49,216 nucleotides of DNA from Gemmatimonadota bacterium (lineage in GTDB: Bacteria > Gemmatimonadota > Gemmatimonadetes > Gemmatimonadales > Gemmatimonadaceae): assembly GCA_003152485.1 (NCBI GenBank), contig PMAE01000060.1:20187-69402 (forward strand), read 5' to 3'. The position numbers were made by a program, and so were the translations under genes. Positions 32,725-41,530 of the stretch are shown in pieces. The notes beneath the pieces are model-generated. The model ran no database searches. It was not told the origin of the DNA and saw only the letters and a list, made by a program, of their open reading frames with translations. Within the stretch, counting starts at the first letter, position 1, and the number at the start of each line of letters is the position of its first letter.

Positions 32725-33450
32725 TCAGGGGTGAGTGTTCTTGGCGGCGGCGCGGTGCGCCGAGTCCATCTCGACGGAGTCGCGTGCCGAGACGGCATGG
32801 GCGGCGGTGATCCGAGCGAGGGAGTCGCGCTGTGTCGCGACCGCGGCGATCGCGGCCACCGTCGAGTCGCGTTGATGCTTGGTGGCGCGCAGTCCGGCCG
32901 TGGTCTGGGCGGTGGGCGAGGTGCTGTCCGATCGGTCGTAGGTGACCTGCGCGATCGCGGCTTTGCTCACGCCGGCCACGAACAGCCGAGCCGTTTCACA
33001 GGGGAGTTCCACGTCCACGTGGTTGACGTTCGCGCCATCGCTGAAGTAGAGCGTGCAGCGCGGCGCACCGGTCGCGAACACCCGATCGAGCGACACCGAG
33101 TTGAACGAGCCGTCTTTCAGGAGGCCGCTCGACAGCGTCACCATCGCACCCGGCGCGACGGGAGGGGGTGGGGCATCGAGTACCGTCCGTGCACTGTCGA
33201 CCCACGCCGTCGCGACCTCGGTGAGGATCGCGGCGACCAACACATAGCCCGGCCGTTTGCCGGCGCTGATCTGGAGCCCGGGATCGGTGGACGCGCTCAC
33301 CGAGAGATGCGCGCCCTCCACGGTCGTCGAGTAGACATCCTGATGGAGCGTTTGTTGGGCCCGGGCGTCCCCCGTCGCGGCAATCCCGCAGACGGCGGCC
33401 ACCGATAGGCTCGCTCCGCATGTCCGCCACAGTTGGCGCCGATCCCGCAT
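32725..33450 (-). CDS. Secreted protein of unknown function
   Basis: A 241-residue protein from the ATG at 33450, with a signal peptide (LWRTCGASLSVAAVCGIAATGDARAQ region, cleavage after Ala-Arg-Ala). The mature part is beta-rich (GAHLSVSASTDPGLQISAG, APRCTLYFSDGANVNHVDV), with two cysteines about 27 residues apart that could form a disulfide, and ends in an Ala/Asp/Arg-rich helical tail of about 60 residues. I recognise no family. It lies 23 bases downstream of the heptose kinase gene and just before DUF3224, so the three may be cotranscribed. Confidence 0.65.
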   Translation of the reverse strand: MRDRRQLWRTCGASLSVAAVCGIAATGDARAQQTLHQDVYSTTVEGAHLSVSASTDPGLQISAGKRPGYVLVAAILTEVATAWVDSARTVLDAPPPPVAPGAMVTLSSGLLKDGSFNSVSLDRVFATGAPRCTLYFSDGANVNHVDVELPCETARLFVAGVSKAAIAQVTYDRSDSTSPTAQTTAGLRATKHQRDSTVAAIAAVATQRDSLARITAAHAVSARDSVEMDSAHRAAAKNTHP

Positions 33451-33473
33451 CTGTCCCACGCCCCCGCCTCTCG

Positions 33474-34517
33474 TCACGTGTATGCTGGCGCGCCGCGGTC
33501 AGGTCCGCCTGATGACGTCGCCGTCCCATCGGCCGCGTGGGCGTCGTACGCCTCCAGCACCTCCGCCGCCGACACCGTCGCGGCGCCCGATTTCCCGACC
33601 TCGACGCCGGCCGCATAGTTGGCGACGATCGCCGCTTCGAGCGGCGTCGCGCCGGCCGCCAGCGTCACCGCAAGGTAGGCGGTGACTGTGTCGCCGGCGC
33701 CCACCACATCGTACACCGCGCGCGCGGTCGTCGGTACCCGGTGCGTGGCGCCGTCCGGACCCACCAGCGCCATCCCGTGCTCACCCAGCGTCAGCAGCAG
33801 GTGTCCGACGCCGAGCCGCTCGACGGCATCGTGCAGCGCGCGCGGGGAGTCCAGGTCCACGGCCGCGCCCAGCGCGGCTTCCAGCTCACGTCGGTTGGGC
33901 TTGAAGATCGTGGCCCCGCGATAGCGAAAGAAATTGCGAAACTTGGGGTCGACCACGACCGGGATCCCGCGTGCCTGCGCGGCGCGCGTCGCGGCCTCGA
34001 TCACGGCGGGCACGAGCACGCCCTTATTGTAATCCTCGAGGACGACCGCGTCGGCCGTGCCGACCGCCTGCTCGACCGCCGCGAGCAGCCGCCCGACCTC
34101 GGTGCCCGTCACGTCGGCATCGTCCTCTTCATCCACCCGGACCACCTGCTGGGCACGTGCCACAATCCGGGTCTTGGTCGTGGTAGCCCGGGAAACGGTG
34201 ACAAGCGACCGATCATGGGCGCCGAACCGGGCCAGGATCTCCCGGACCATTCGCCCCGCGGCATCGTCGCCGAGGGCGCCCACGAGTTCGCATTGGGCCC
34301 CGACGGCGGCGACATTTTGCGCGACGTTCGCGGCGCCGCCCAGGGCATGGGCGCGCTCCCGGACGCGGACGACGGGGACGGGGGCCTCGGGTTAGATCCG
34401 CTCGACGTCCCCCCGCAAGTACACGTCGAGCATCGCGTCGCCGATAACGGCGACCCGCGTCCCGGCTGCGGCCGAGAGCAGCGATTCGAGACGCGCGCGC
34501 GTGATTGACGAAGGCAT
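33474..34517 (-). pseudogene. rfaE1: Heptose-7-phosphate kinase (RfaE domain I) with in-frame stop
   Basis: The first step of ADP-heptose supply for lipopolysaccharide: phosphorylation of D-glycero-D-manno-heptose-7-phosphate at C1. From the ATG at 34517 the sequence reads VAVIGDAMLDVYLRGDVERI, then TAA at 34392-34394 (codon 42), where the family has Ser in RISPEAPVPVV. The frame then continues unbroken: PEAPVPVVRVRERAHALGGAANVA, VRVDEED, VLEDYNKGVL, DPKFRNFFRYRGATIFKPNR and the PfkB GAGDT motif with catalytic Asp (VVGAGDTVTAY). Only the kinase domain is present; the cytidylyltransferase domain of HldE is absent. As written the gene is split; restart further in, or an error, could rescue it. 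It is divergent from mlaE. Confidence 0.85.
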
Positions 34518-34558
34518 GTCCATTGCTAAGGTACGGGAACCCTCCAGCCCGGTCAATT

Positions 34559-35377
34559 TTGGCGACTCCGCTCCTCGAACGGCTGAACACGCAGGCGAAG
34601 CTCGCGGTCTTCGCGGTCCAAGAGCGGGCGCTCCTGACCTGGAACGCGGTGCGATTCATCGGCGTTCGGCCCTTTTATCCGGCCGATATCGTGCAGCAAA
34701 TGGACGCGATCGGCGTCGATTCGCTGTTCATCGTCGTGCTGACCGGGTTCTTCACCGGGATGGTGCTCGCCCTGCAGTCGTCGGCGAGCCTCGCGTCGTT
34801 CGGCGAGACCGCCATCATCGGGCGCCTCGTCACGGGCTCGATGATCCGTGAACTGGGCCCGGTCCTGGCCGGATTAATGGTCGCGGGGCGCGTCGGGTCG
34901 GGCATCGCGGCGGAGATCGGGTCGATGCGCGTGACCGAGCAGATCGACGCGCTGAATACCCTGGGGACGGACCCGATCAAGAAGCTGGTCACGCCCAGGC
35001 TCATCGCCGCCCTCGTGATGCTCCCTGTCCTCACGGTCATCAACGACGCCGTGGGGATCATCGGGGGCAACGTGATCTCGACGTTGTACGTCGGGGTCCC
35101 GAGCTCGATCTATTGGCGCACCGTCTGGGACCAGATCGCGGGGGACGGCTTTACCTGGCGATTCGTCCCCAACGATTTCATTCAGGGGCTCGCCAAACCC
35201 TTCGTATTCGGGGGGATCATCGCCGTCACGGCATGCTATCACGGCCTGAACACGACGGGGGGGACGGAAGGGGTGGGGCAGAGCACCACCCGGACGGTCG
35301 TCGTGGCCAGCATCTCGATCCTGATCGTGGACTATTTCATGACCCAGCTCCTCCTCGGCGTGCTCAATCCTCGATGA
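34559..35377 (+). CDS. mlaE: MlaE: permease of the outer-membrane lipid asymmetry transporter
   Basis: An inner-membrane permease for phospholipid transport between membranes, working with MlaF and MlaD. About 272 residues with five or six spans. Family blocks visible: LFIVVLTGFFTGMVLALQS, RELGPVLAGLMVAGRVGSGIAAEIGSM (partly), VTEQIDALNTLGTDPIKKL and the C-terminal GVGQSTTRTVVVASISILI. The start is uncertain; I use the TTG at 34559, in frame and near the family start, rather than the TTG at 34505, which overlaps the divergent kinase gene. It overlaps mlaF by four bases (ATGA). Confidence 0.9.
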   Translation: MATPLLERLNTQAKLAVFAVQERALLTWNAVRFIGVRPFYPADIVQQMDAIGVDSLFIVVLTGFFTGMVLALQSSASLASFGETAIIGRLVTGSMIRELGPVLAGLMVAGRVGSGIAAEIGSMRVTEQIDALNTLGTDPIKKLVTPRLIAALVMLPVLTVINDAVGIIGGNVISTLYVGVPSSIYWRTVWDQIAGDGFTWRFVPNDFIQGLAKPFVFGGIIAVTACYHGLNTTGGTEGVGQSTTRTVVVASISILIVDYFMTQLLLGVLNPR

Positions 35378-36300
35378 GCGACACCGAAGACGAGGCGTCG
35401 CCGGAAGACCAAGCGTTCGCGGGTCGCGTCCGGGCGGCGATCCGCGACGAGCTGGCCGCCGACAAGGCGTTGGCGAAAAAAGCTCGATCGCCCACCCCGA
35501 CGACCCGTCGCCCGACACCGACCGGGATGACGTCGTCCGCACGACGGAGCTCGACGCCGGCGAACGTCACTCCCGTGATCGAGCTGGACCGCGTCACGCT
35601 GTCGTTTGATCGACCGGTGCTCGAGGATGTGACGCTCGAGATCTACCCCGGCGAAACGATGGTCATTGTTGGGGAGTCGGGCACCGGAAAATCGACCGCG
35701 CTCAAGCTCATTCTCCGCTTGCTGGTCCCGGACGACGGCCGCGTGCTCATCAAGGGCCGTGACATCGTCGGCCTGAGCTTCGACGAGGCGCTGCAGGTGC
35801 GGCAGCAGATGGGCATGGTGTTTCAGGGATCGGCACTGTTCGACTCGATGTCGGTGTTCGAGAACGTGGCCTATCCGCTGCGCGAGCACACGACGATGTC
35901 GGACGAAGAGATCGATGCCCGCGTGCGGGAGAAACTCCAGTTCGTGGATCTCATCCCGGATGAGATCATGACCCTGCTGCCGGCCGAACTCTCGGGCGGG
36001 ATGAAGAAGCGGGTGGGCATCGCGCGGGGTCTGGCGAACAACCCCGAGATCATGCTGTACGATGAGCCGACCTCCGGACTCGACCCATTGACCACCGGTA
36101 CGATCACGCGATTGATCATGAAGATGCAGCGCGAGCTCGGGGTGACGAGCGTCGTCGTGTCGCACGACATCCGGTCCGCGAACCGAATGGGGACTCATAT
36201 CGCGGTGTTGGCCGAGCACCGGATCGTATTTTGCGGCACCCCGGAGGAGATGGCGGCGAGTGAGGATCGATACATCCAGGATTTTCTCGGTGGATTGTAA
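35374..36300 (+). CDS. mlaF: MlaF: ATPase of the lipid asymmetry transporter
   Basis: A 308-residue ABC ATPase that drives the MlaE permease. The first 65 residues are polar and low-complexity (Pro/Thr/Ser/Arg-rich), an extension beyond usual MlaF proteins. Then the ATPase domain: Walker A GESGTGKST, Q loop (MVFQGSALFDSM), signature LSGGMKKR, Walker B IMLYDEPTSGLDP, and the switch His in VVSHD. The GMKKRVGIARGLA and AALFDSM-type Q-loop are typical of MlaF/MKL-like proteins. The stop is followed by 45 bases before mlaD, so the three form one operon. It acts on the cytoplasmic face of the inner membrane. Confidence 0.93.
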   Translation: MSDTEDEASPEDQAFAGRVRAAIRDELAADKALAKKARSPTPTTRRPTPTGMTSSARRSSTPANVTPVIELDRVTLSFDRPVLEDVTLEIYPGETMVIVGESGTGKSTALKLILRLLVPDDGRVLIKGRDIVGLSFDEALQVRQQMGMVFQGSALFDSMSVFENVAYPLREHTTMSDEEIDARVREKLQFVDLIPDEIMTLLPAELSGGMKKRVGIARGLANNPEIMLYDEPTSGLDPLTTGTITRLIMKMQRELGVTSVVVSHDIRSANRMGTHIAVLAEHRIVFCGTPEEMAASEDRYIQDFLGGL

Positions 36301-36345
36301 GCGCGGTCGGGGGGCGGTTCCGCTGGTCTCAACGTCGAGGAGCGT

Positions 36346-37323
36346 ATGAAACGGTCGATCGGGGTGACGTGGGACCAACTGCGCGTCGGGGTCGTGATCC
36401 TACTGGCCGCGGGTGTACTGGTCATCACGGTCTTCAAACTCGGCGCGGCGGCAAACCTCTTCACCAAGCGATACCCGCTGTACGTCTTTCTCTCGAACGC
36501 AAGGGGGATCACGCGTGGCGGGTCGGTCACGATCAACGGAGTCGTCGCGGGGACCATCGACGACATCAGCTTCCTGCCGGTCGGCACCGACACCACGCGC
36601 AACCTCAAGCTCCTCTTGTCGATCGATCAGGGGCTGCGAGACCAGGTACGCGCTGACAGCCGGGCATCGGTCAAGTCGATGGGCGTGCTGGGCGACAAAG
36701 TGCTGGACATCAGCTCCGGGACTCCGCGCTACGACATGCTCCAGCCCAACGACACCTTACGGGTCACGCCGACGATCGACATGGACGACGTGATCGGGCA
36801 GGCATCGATCGTGGTGCAGGACGCGGTCGAGCTGACCCGCGACCTCAAGATCATCAGCGGCGGGATCGTGCATGGCGATGGCACGATGGGGCAACTGGTC
36901 ACGAACCGATCGCTGTACGACCGATTGACGGGCACGCTCCAACGCATGGACGGGCTGCTCGACCGTCTGGACAACCCGCACGGGACCGTCGGCAAGCTGA
37001 TCGATGACCCCGCCCTGTACAACAACTTGACGACCGCGGTGGCGGGCCTCGATTCCGTGTTGGCCCAGGTCAACGGACACCAGGGGACGCTGGGCAAACT
37101 GTTGTACGATGACACGCTGTACTCGCACCTCGTCGGCGTCGCGGGCGGCGCGGACTCGCTCGTGCACCAACTCAACGACGGGGACGGGTCGGCGGCCAAG
37201 CTGCTGCGTGATCGCCAGCTCTACGATCAGCTGTCGAAGGCCGTGGCGACCCTCAACGCCGTGCTCGCCGACGTCAAGCAGAATCCGCGGCGATACACCC
37301 GGGGACTCGTGCGAGTGTTTTAG
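36346..37323 (+). CDS. mlaD: MlaD: MCE-domain lipid-binding protein
   Basis: A 325-residue periplasmic protein with one N-terminal span (VGVVILLAAGVLVITVFKL) and an MCE domain at about residues 40-125: LYVFLSNARGITRGGSVTIN, VVAGTIDDIS and SVKSMGVLGDKVLDIS. MCE proteins form hexameric rings that carry phospholipids between MlaFE and the outer membrane. The C-terminal 190 residues are a helical region with four repeats of a G(T/D)xGxLxxDxxLYxxL pattern (for example GTMGQLVTNRSLYDRL, GTVGKLIDDPALYNNL, GTLGKLLYDDTLYSHL, GSAAKLLRDRQLYDQL), probably a needle-like helical bundle. Its stop TAG begins the TAGATT before the asparaginase gene. Confidence 0.9.
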   Translation: MKRSIGVTWDQLRVGVVILLAAGVLVITVFKLGAAANLFTKRYPLYVFLSNARGITRGGSVTINGVVAGTIDDISFLPVGTDTTRNLKLLLSIDQGLRDQVRADSRASVKSMGVLGDKVLDISSGTPRYDMLQPNDTLRVTPTIDMDDVIGQASIVVQDAVELTRDLKIISGGIVHGDGTMGQLVTNRSLYDRLTGTLQRMDGLLDRLDNPHGTVGKLIDDPALYNNLTTAVAGLDSVLAQVNGHQGTLGKLLYDDTLYSHLVGVAGGADSLVHQLNDGDGSAAKLLRDRQLYDQLSKAVATLNAVLADVKQNPRRYTRGLVRVF

Positions 37324-37334
37324 ATTGTAGGACT

Positions 37335-38324
37335 ATGGACACGTACCACCTCGACGTCGTTGTCACCCGTGGCGGGGCAGTCGAATCGCGCCACCGGGTA
37401 CACGCCGCGGTGGTCGGGCCGGGCGATGCGCTGATTGGCGGAGCGGGCGATCCCCACGTCGTGTCGTTCTGGCGATCGGGGTCCAAGCCGTTCCTGGCCA
37501 TGCCGCTGGTGGCAGCGGGCGCGATCGATGACCTGGCGTGGGGCGACGATGAGTTGGCGCTGGCGTGTGCGTCGCATGGCGGCGAGCCGGAACACGTCGC
37601 GATTGCGGCCTCGATGCTCCGTGACATCGGACTCGAGGAAGGCGACCTCGCGTGCGGCGCGCACGAGCCGCTCTCGCCGCGCGGCGTCCGGATGGCCCGT
37701 GAGGCGGGCACCCGTTTCTCCCGTCTGCACAACAACTGCTCCGGGAAGCATGCCGCGATGCTGGCACGGGCGCACAACGCTGGGTGGGCGACGGCGGGCT
37801 ACGAGCAGGCGAGCCATCTCGTTCAGCAGAGCGCGACGGCGACGGTCGCGCACTGGACCGCGGTGCCGGAGGGTGCCTTGATCGTCGGGGTCGATGGCTG
37901 CGGGGTGCCGGTCGTCGCGCTCCCGCTCGAACGGATGGCCCGTGCCTACGCCAGACTGGGTGCGGCGGCCGCGCGCGGCGAAGAGGTCGCGGGGCGAGTG
38001 GTACACGCCATGACGGCGCGTCCCTTTCTGGTCGGTGGGACGGACCGCTTCGATTCGGTGATGATCGAGGATACGGGCGGTCGGGTGGTCGCGAAAGTCG
38101 GCGCCGAGGGGGTGCATTCGGTCGCGGTCCCCGATCTGGGGATCGGACTCGCGATCAAAGTCGAGGACGGGGCGCAACGCGCGCAGTACCCGGCCGTGAT
38201 CCGCCTCCTGCAGCACCTGGGCGTGCTCGACGACCGCCTGACCCCTCGCTTGGCCGACTTCCTCCACAAGTCCGTCCGCAACACTCGGAACGAGGTGGTC
38301 GGCGAAATTCACACGGTGAGCTGA
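37335..38324 (+). CDS. Asparaginase II family (rhizobial type) L-asparaginase
   Basis: A 329-residue cytosolic enzyme that hydrolyses L-asparagine to aspartate and ammonia. It belongs to the Asparaginase_II family (the Rhizobium AnsA-like group), unrelated to E. coli AnsA/AnsB. Visible family motifs: FWRSGSKPFLAMPLV with the catalytic Ser-x-Lys pair, ALACASHGGEPEH, SRLHNNCSGKHAAMLA with the zinc- or substrate-linked Cys-Ser-Gly-Lys-His, and VDGCGVPV. Length fits the family. No Shine-Dalgarno is visible; a TAGATT element formed by the end of mlaD is 8 bases upstream of the ATG, suggesting a possible leaderless start. It may also be cotranscribed with the Mla genes. Confidence 0.9.
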   Translation: MDTYHLDVVVTRGGAVESRHRVHAAVVGPGDALIGGAGDPHVVSFWRSGSKPFLAMPLVAAGAIDDLAWGDDELALACASHGGEPEHVAIAASMLRDIGLEEGDLACGAHEPLSPRGVRMAREAGTRFSRLHNNCSGKHAAMLARAHNAGWATAGYEQASHLVQQSATATVAHWTAVPEGALIVGVDGCGVPVVALPLERMARAYARLGAAAARGEEVAGRVVHAMTARPFLVGGTDRFDSVMIEDTGGRVVAKVGAEGVHSVAVPDLGIGLAIKVEDGAQRAQYPAVIRLLQHLGVLDDRLTPRLADFLHKSVRNTRNEVVGEIHTVS

Positions 38325-38472
38325 GTGCAGCTGTCCGCCGCGTTCTGCCATCCCTGCGCATCGTCCGGACGCCGCGTTCGATGGTGCCGAGTGCGTCGGG
38401 CCGATGTCGTGGGGGCAACCCGGCGGCGTACTGTTCGCTGGTCGGGCGGCAGCGGCTCGGAGGGACTTCGTC

Positions 38473-39492
38473 GTGTTCATTGATCGTGTGGTGGTGCGGA
38501 TCGAGGCGGGAACCGGCGGATCGGGGTGTACATCCTTTCGACGCGAGTGGCGCGTGCCCCTTGGGGGACCGGACGGCGGGGATGGCGGTCGCGGCGGGGA
38601 CGTGTATCTGCGCGCCGATTCCAACCTCGCGACGCTGCTCGACTACACGTACCGCGATGCATGGACCGCCGAGCGCGGGGAGCACGGGATGGGCTCCAAC
38701 ATGACCGGGCGCTCGGGGGCGGATGTGGTACTGCCGGTGCCGGCGGGGACAGTGGCGACCGACGCTGACACCGACGTCCGGCTCGGTGAGGTGCTCGAGA
38801 ACGGCGATACGCTTCTCGTGGCGAAGGGCGGGCGGGGAGGGAAGGGGAACGCGTTCTTCGCGACCGCCACGCATCAATCGCCGCGGGAGTGGCAACCCGG
38901 CGAAGCCGGCGAGCAGCATACTGTGACGCTCGAGCTCAAGCTGATTGCCGACGTCGGCCTCGTGGGCGCGCCAAATGCGGGCAAATCCACGCTGCTGTCC
39001 GTCATCTCGGCCGCGCGCCCCAAGATCGCGGACTATCCGTTTACGACCCTGTCGCCGAATCTGGGCGTCGTGCCGCTCAGCGATCACCGGACATTCGTCG
39101 TCGCGGACGTGCCGGGGATCATCGAGGGGGCCCACGAAGGGCGCGGACTGGGACTGCAGTTTCTGCGGCACATCGAGCGCACGCGGTTGCTCGGGCTGCT
39201 GATTCCAGTCGACGCCGACGATTGGCAAGCCGAATACGATCAGCTGCGACACGAGATCGGGACCTATTCCGCCGACCTGCTCACGAAGCCGCATTGCGTC
39301 GTGTTCACCAAGATGGACCTCCTTGGGGATACCGAGCCGCCGCCGATCGAGGCACCAGACGCGTTCGGCGTCTTCGCGATCAGCGCGCCGCTGCGCCAGG
39401 GCCTCGACGAACTACTCGCGGTCTGGTGGGACGAGCTGCTCGCACTCCGCAAGACAGTGGACGCGCGCGTCGAACAGGCACCGCTCCCCTGA
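38473..39492 (+). CDS. obg: Obg/CgtA GTPase
   Basis: An essential GTPase associated with the large ribosomal subunit and stress control. About 339 residues. The Gly-rich Obg domain (residues 1-155) contains GPDGGDGGRGGDVYL, ERGEHGMGSN and GGRGGKGNAFF; the G domain contains G1 GAPNAGKST, G3 DVPGIIEGAHEG, and G4 as TKMD in place of the usual NKxD. The C-terminal OCT/TGS domain is absent, as in many lineages. The GTG at 38473 has GGAGGG well placed upstream; an earlier in-frame start at 38404 would add a non-homologous leader. The stop is one base before dprA. Confidence 0.93.
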   Translation: MFIDRVVVRIEAGTGGSGCTSFRREWRVPLGGPDGGDGGRGGDVYLRADSNLATLLDYTYRDAWTAERGEHGMGSNMTGRSGADVVLPVPAGTVATDADTDVRLGEVLENGDTLLVAKGGRGGKGNAFFATATHQSPREWQPGEAGEQHTVTLELKLIADVGLVGAPNAGKSTLLSVISAARPKIADYPFTTLSPNLGVVPLSDHRTFVVADVPGIIEGAHEGRGLGLQFLRHIERTRLLGLLIPVDADDWQAEYDQLRHEIGTYSADLLTKPHCVVFTKMDLLGDTEPPPIEAPDAFGVFAISAPLRQGLDELLAVWWDELLALRKTVDARVEQAPLP

Positions 39493-39493
39493 C

Positions 39494-40354
39494 GTGGGCG
39501 CGGCGATCGAGGTCTGGGCACGAGGGGACGCGCGATACCCGGCCGCCCTTGGTGACGCGCCGGACCCGCCCGCCAAAGTGTTTGCGCGAGGCACCCGCTC
39601 GGTCGTCGATCGGGTCGCGATCGCGGTCGTGGGTGCGCGACGGGCGACCGACGCCGGTCTGTCCGCGGCGCGACGGATCGGTCGCATCCTCGCCCAAGCC
39701 GGCGTGTGCGTCGTCAGTGGGCTGGCGCTCGGGATCGACGCCGCGGCGCACGCGGGGGCGCTCGAAGCGGAGGACGGGCGGACCTGCGCGATTCTCGGCG
39801 GCGGGATCGACGTCGGTGCCCCGCCCTCGAACGGACGGCTCAAAGAGCGCATCGCGACGCGTGGGCTGCTGCTCTCCGAGTGGGAACCGCGGTGCCCGCC
39901 AGCGCCCTGGATGTTTCCGCACCGAAATCGGTTAATCGCGGCGATGTGTCGCGCGACGGTAGTCGTGGAGGCGGGACCGCGAAGCGGCGCGCTCCATACG
40001 GCGCAATTCGCGCTCGACTTGGGGCGCGAGGTCGCGGTCGTCCCGGGGCCGATCGACACGGACTGGTGCCTGGGATCGAATCGCTTGCTCCAGCGCGAGG
40101 GCGCGCGGGCGATCGTGGCCGTCGAGGATGTGCTCGCGCTGATCGGACCGCGGCTCGAAGTGACGCCGCCGCCGACTGAGTTCAGCGACGACGAAGCAAA
40201 GGTGTGGGACGTCCTGGCGGGCGGGGCGATCGACGTGGACACGATCGCCATTCGATCGCATCTACCGACGACGCGGTGTCTGGCGGCCATTACGGCACTC
40301 GAGTTGGCGGGCGCGATCTCCTGCTTGCTCACGGGCGAGGTCCGACGCCGCTAG
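39494..40354 (+). CDS. dprA: DprA/Smf DNA-processing protein
   Basis: A 286-residue cytosolic protein that binds incoming single-stranded DNA and loads RecA during natural transformation. The Rossmann-like core shows AVVGARRATDAG, SGLALGIDAAAHAGAL, ILGGGIDVGAP, LLSEWEP, the FPHRNRLIAAMCRATVVVEA block with the key Arg, SGALHTAQFALDLGREVAVVPGP, and GSNRLLQREGA. An N-terminal SAM domain is lacking; a short C-terminal winged-helix-like part (IRSHLPTTRCLAAITALELA) is present. The GTG start lies one base after the obg stop, giving tight coupling. Length is somewhat short for the family. Confidence 0.92.
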   Translation: MGAAIEVWARGDARYPAALGDAPDPPAKVFARGTRSVVDRVAIAVVGARRATDAGLSAARRIGRILAQAGVCVVSGLALGIDAAAHAGALEAEDGRTCAILGGGIDVGAPPSNGRLKERIATRGLLLSEWEPRCPPAPWMFPHRNRLIAAMCRATVVVEAGPRSGALHTAQFALDLGREVAVVPGPIDTDWCLGSNRLLQREGARAIVAVEDVLALIGPRLEVTPPPTEFSDDEAKVWDVLAGGAIDVDTIAIRSHLPTTRCLAAITALELAGAISCLLTGEVRRR

Positions 40355-40413
40355 CGCCGTCGCTCGCAGACCCGGGGCCGGCTGACGCGGTCTCGCCCAC
40401 GCGACCACGCCAC

Positions 40414-41520
40414 GTGTACGTGCATGTGCCCTTCTGCGCGCGCCGGTGCTCGTACTGCGATTTCGCGATCGCGGTGCGCCGGACCGTCCCGGTGGACGAG
40501 TACATCGCCGCGATCGCCGGGGAGCTCGACCTGCGGTTCCCCGGGGGCCGCGACGTATGGCGGGTCGAGACACTGTACTTGGGCGGGGGCACCCCCTCGC
40601 GGCTCGGTGGGTCGGGGATCCAGCGACTGATGGATGTGCTCCGCGCACGGATGACGCCGGACGCCGGAGCGGAGATCACCATCGAAGCGAATCCCGATGA
40701 CGTTACCGCCGAAGCGGTCGCGGCGTGGCGCGCGGCTGGCGTGACGCGGCTCTCGCTCGGTGCGCAGTCGTTCGGCGCCGTGGCGCTCGCGTGGATGCAT
40801 CGGACGCACACGGCAGAGCAGACCGCGGCCGCGGTCCACGTGGCGCGGGACGGCGGGATCGAGAGCCTGTCGCTCGATCTGATCTTCGCGCTCCCGACCG
40901 CCGTCCCGCGGTCGTGGTCCGGCGATTTGTCGGACGCGCTCGCGTTACGTCCCGATCATCTCTCGTTGTACGGACTCACCGTCGAGCGCGCGACGCCGCT
41001 GGGTCGGTGGGTGGCACGCGGGACAGCGACCGCGGCGCCCGACGAGCGATACGCGGCGGAATACCTGGAGGCCCATGACGCCCTCGCCGGTGCGGGGTTC
41101 GAGCACTACGAAGTGTCGAGCTACGCGAAGGCTGGCGCACGATCGCGCCACAATTCCTCGTATTGGGCGGGCGTCGCGTACGCGGGGCTCGGGCCGGGGG
41201 CGCATGAGTTCGACGGCGAGCGGCGGCGCTGGAATATCGGCGCGTACACCGCATGGGCTCAGCGGGCGCTCCTCGGCGAGGATCCAGTCGCCGATTTCGA
41301 GCGGCTGACCCCCGAGAATCGGGCAGCGGAGCGCCTCTATCTGGAGTTGCGAACGGCTGGTGGAACGGTCCTGGATACGGCGGCAGCGCGGACGGTACGC
41401 CCGTGGGTCGCTGCAGGCTGGGCCAAGCTCGACGGGGCTCGTCTGTCGTTGACGGCGGAGGGCTGGCTGCGGCTCGACGAGCTGGTCGTTATGTTGGCAA
41501 ATCCCGGAAGTCGCTACTAG
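40414..41520 (+). CDS. hemW: HemW (CPO-like radical SAM heme chaperone)
   Basis: A radical SAM protein now regarded as a heme chaperone rather than a coproporphyrinogen oxidase. The cluster motif CARRCSYCDF (C-x3-C-x2-C, with the HemW-typical following Phe) is close to the start, then LGGGTPSRL, EANPDD, RLSLGAQSF, SLDLIFALP and the H-N-x-x-Y-W motif RHNSSYWAGVAYAGLGPGAH (partly quoted) of HemW. I use the GTG at 40414, which gives VYVHVPFCARR as the family usually begins; upstream in-frame codons overlap dprA and lack a ribosome site. The true start may be slightly earlier. About 368 residues. The stop TAG overlaps the probable hrcA promoter -10. Confidence 0.88.
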   Translation: MYVHVPFCARRCSYCDFAIAVRRTVPVDEYIAAIAGELDLRFPGGRDVWRVETLYLGGGTPSRLGGSGIQRLMDVLRARMTPDAGAEITIEANPDDVTAEAVAAWRAAGVTRLSLGAQSFGAVALAWMHRTHTAEQTAAAVHVARDGGIESLSLDLIFALPTAVPRSWSGDLSDALALRPDHLSLYGLTVERATPLGRWVARGTATAAPDERYAAEYLEAHDALAGAGFEHYEVSSYAKAGARSRHNSSYWAGVAYAGLGPGAHEFDGERRRWNIGAYTAWAQRALLGEDPVADFERLTPENRAAERLYLELRTAGGTVLDTAAARTVRPWVAAGWAKLDGARLSLTAEGWLRLDELVVMLANPGSRY

Positions 41521-41523
41521 ATT
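41494..41523 (+). promoter_or_regulatory. Candidate sigma-70 promoter for hrcA
   Basis: TTGGCA, 18 bases, then TAGATT, within the end of hemW. The -10-like element ends 7 bases before the hrcA ATG, so transcription would start at about the start codon; no Shine-Dalgarno is present. This would give a leaderless mRNA. No CIRCE inverted repeat is visible here. Confidence 0.45.
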
Positions 41524-41530
41524 TAGACTT

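Noticed and set aside
33537..34508. A 323-codon plus-strand frame antisense to the heptose kinase
   Set aside because: Kinase motifs are plain on the other strand; this frame has repetitive Arg/Gly/Asp composition and no domains.
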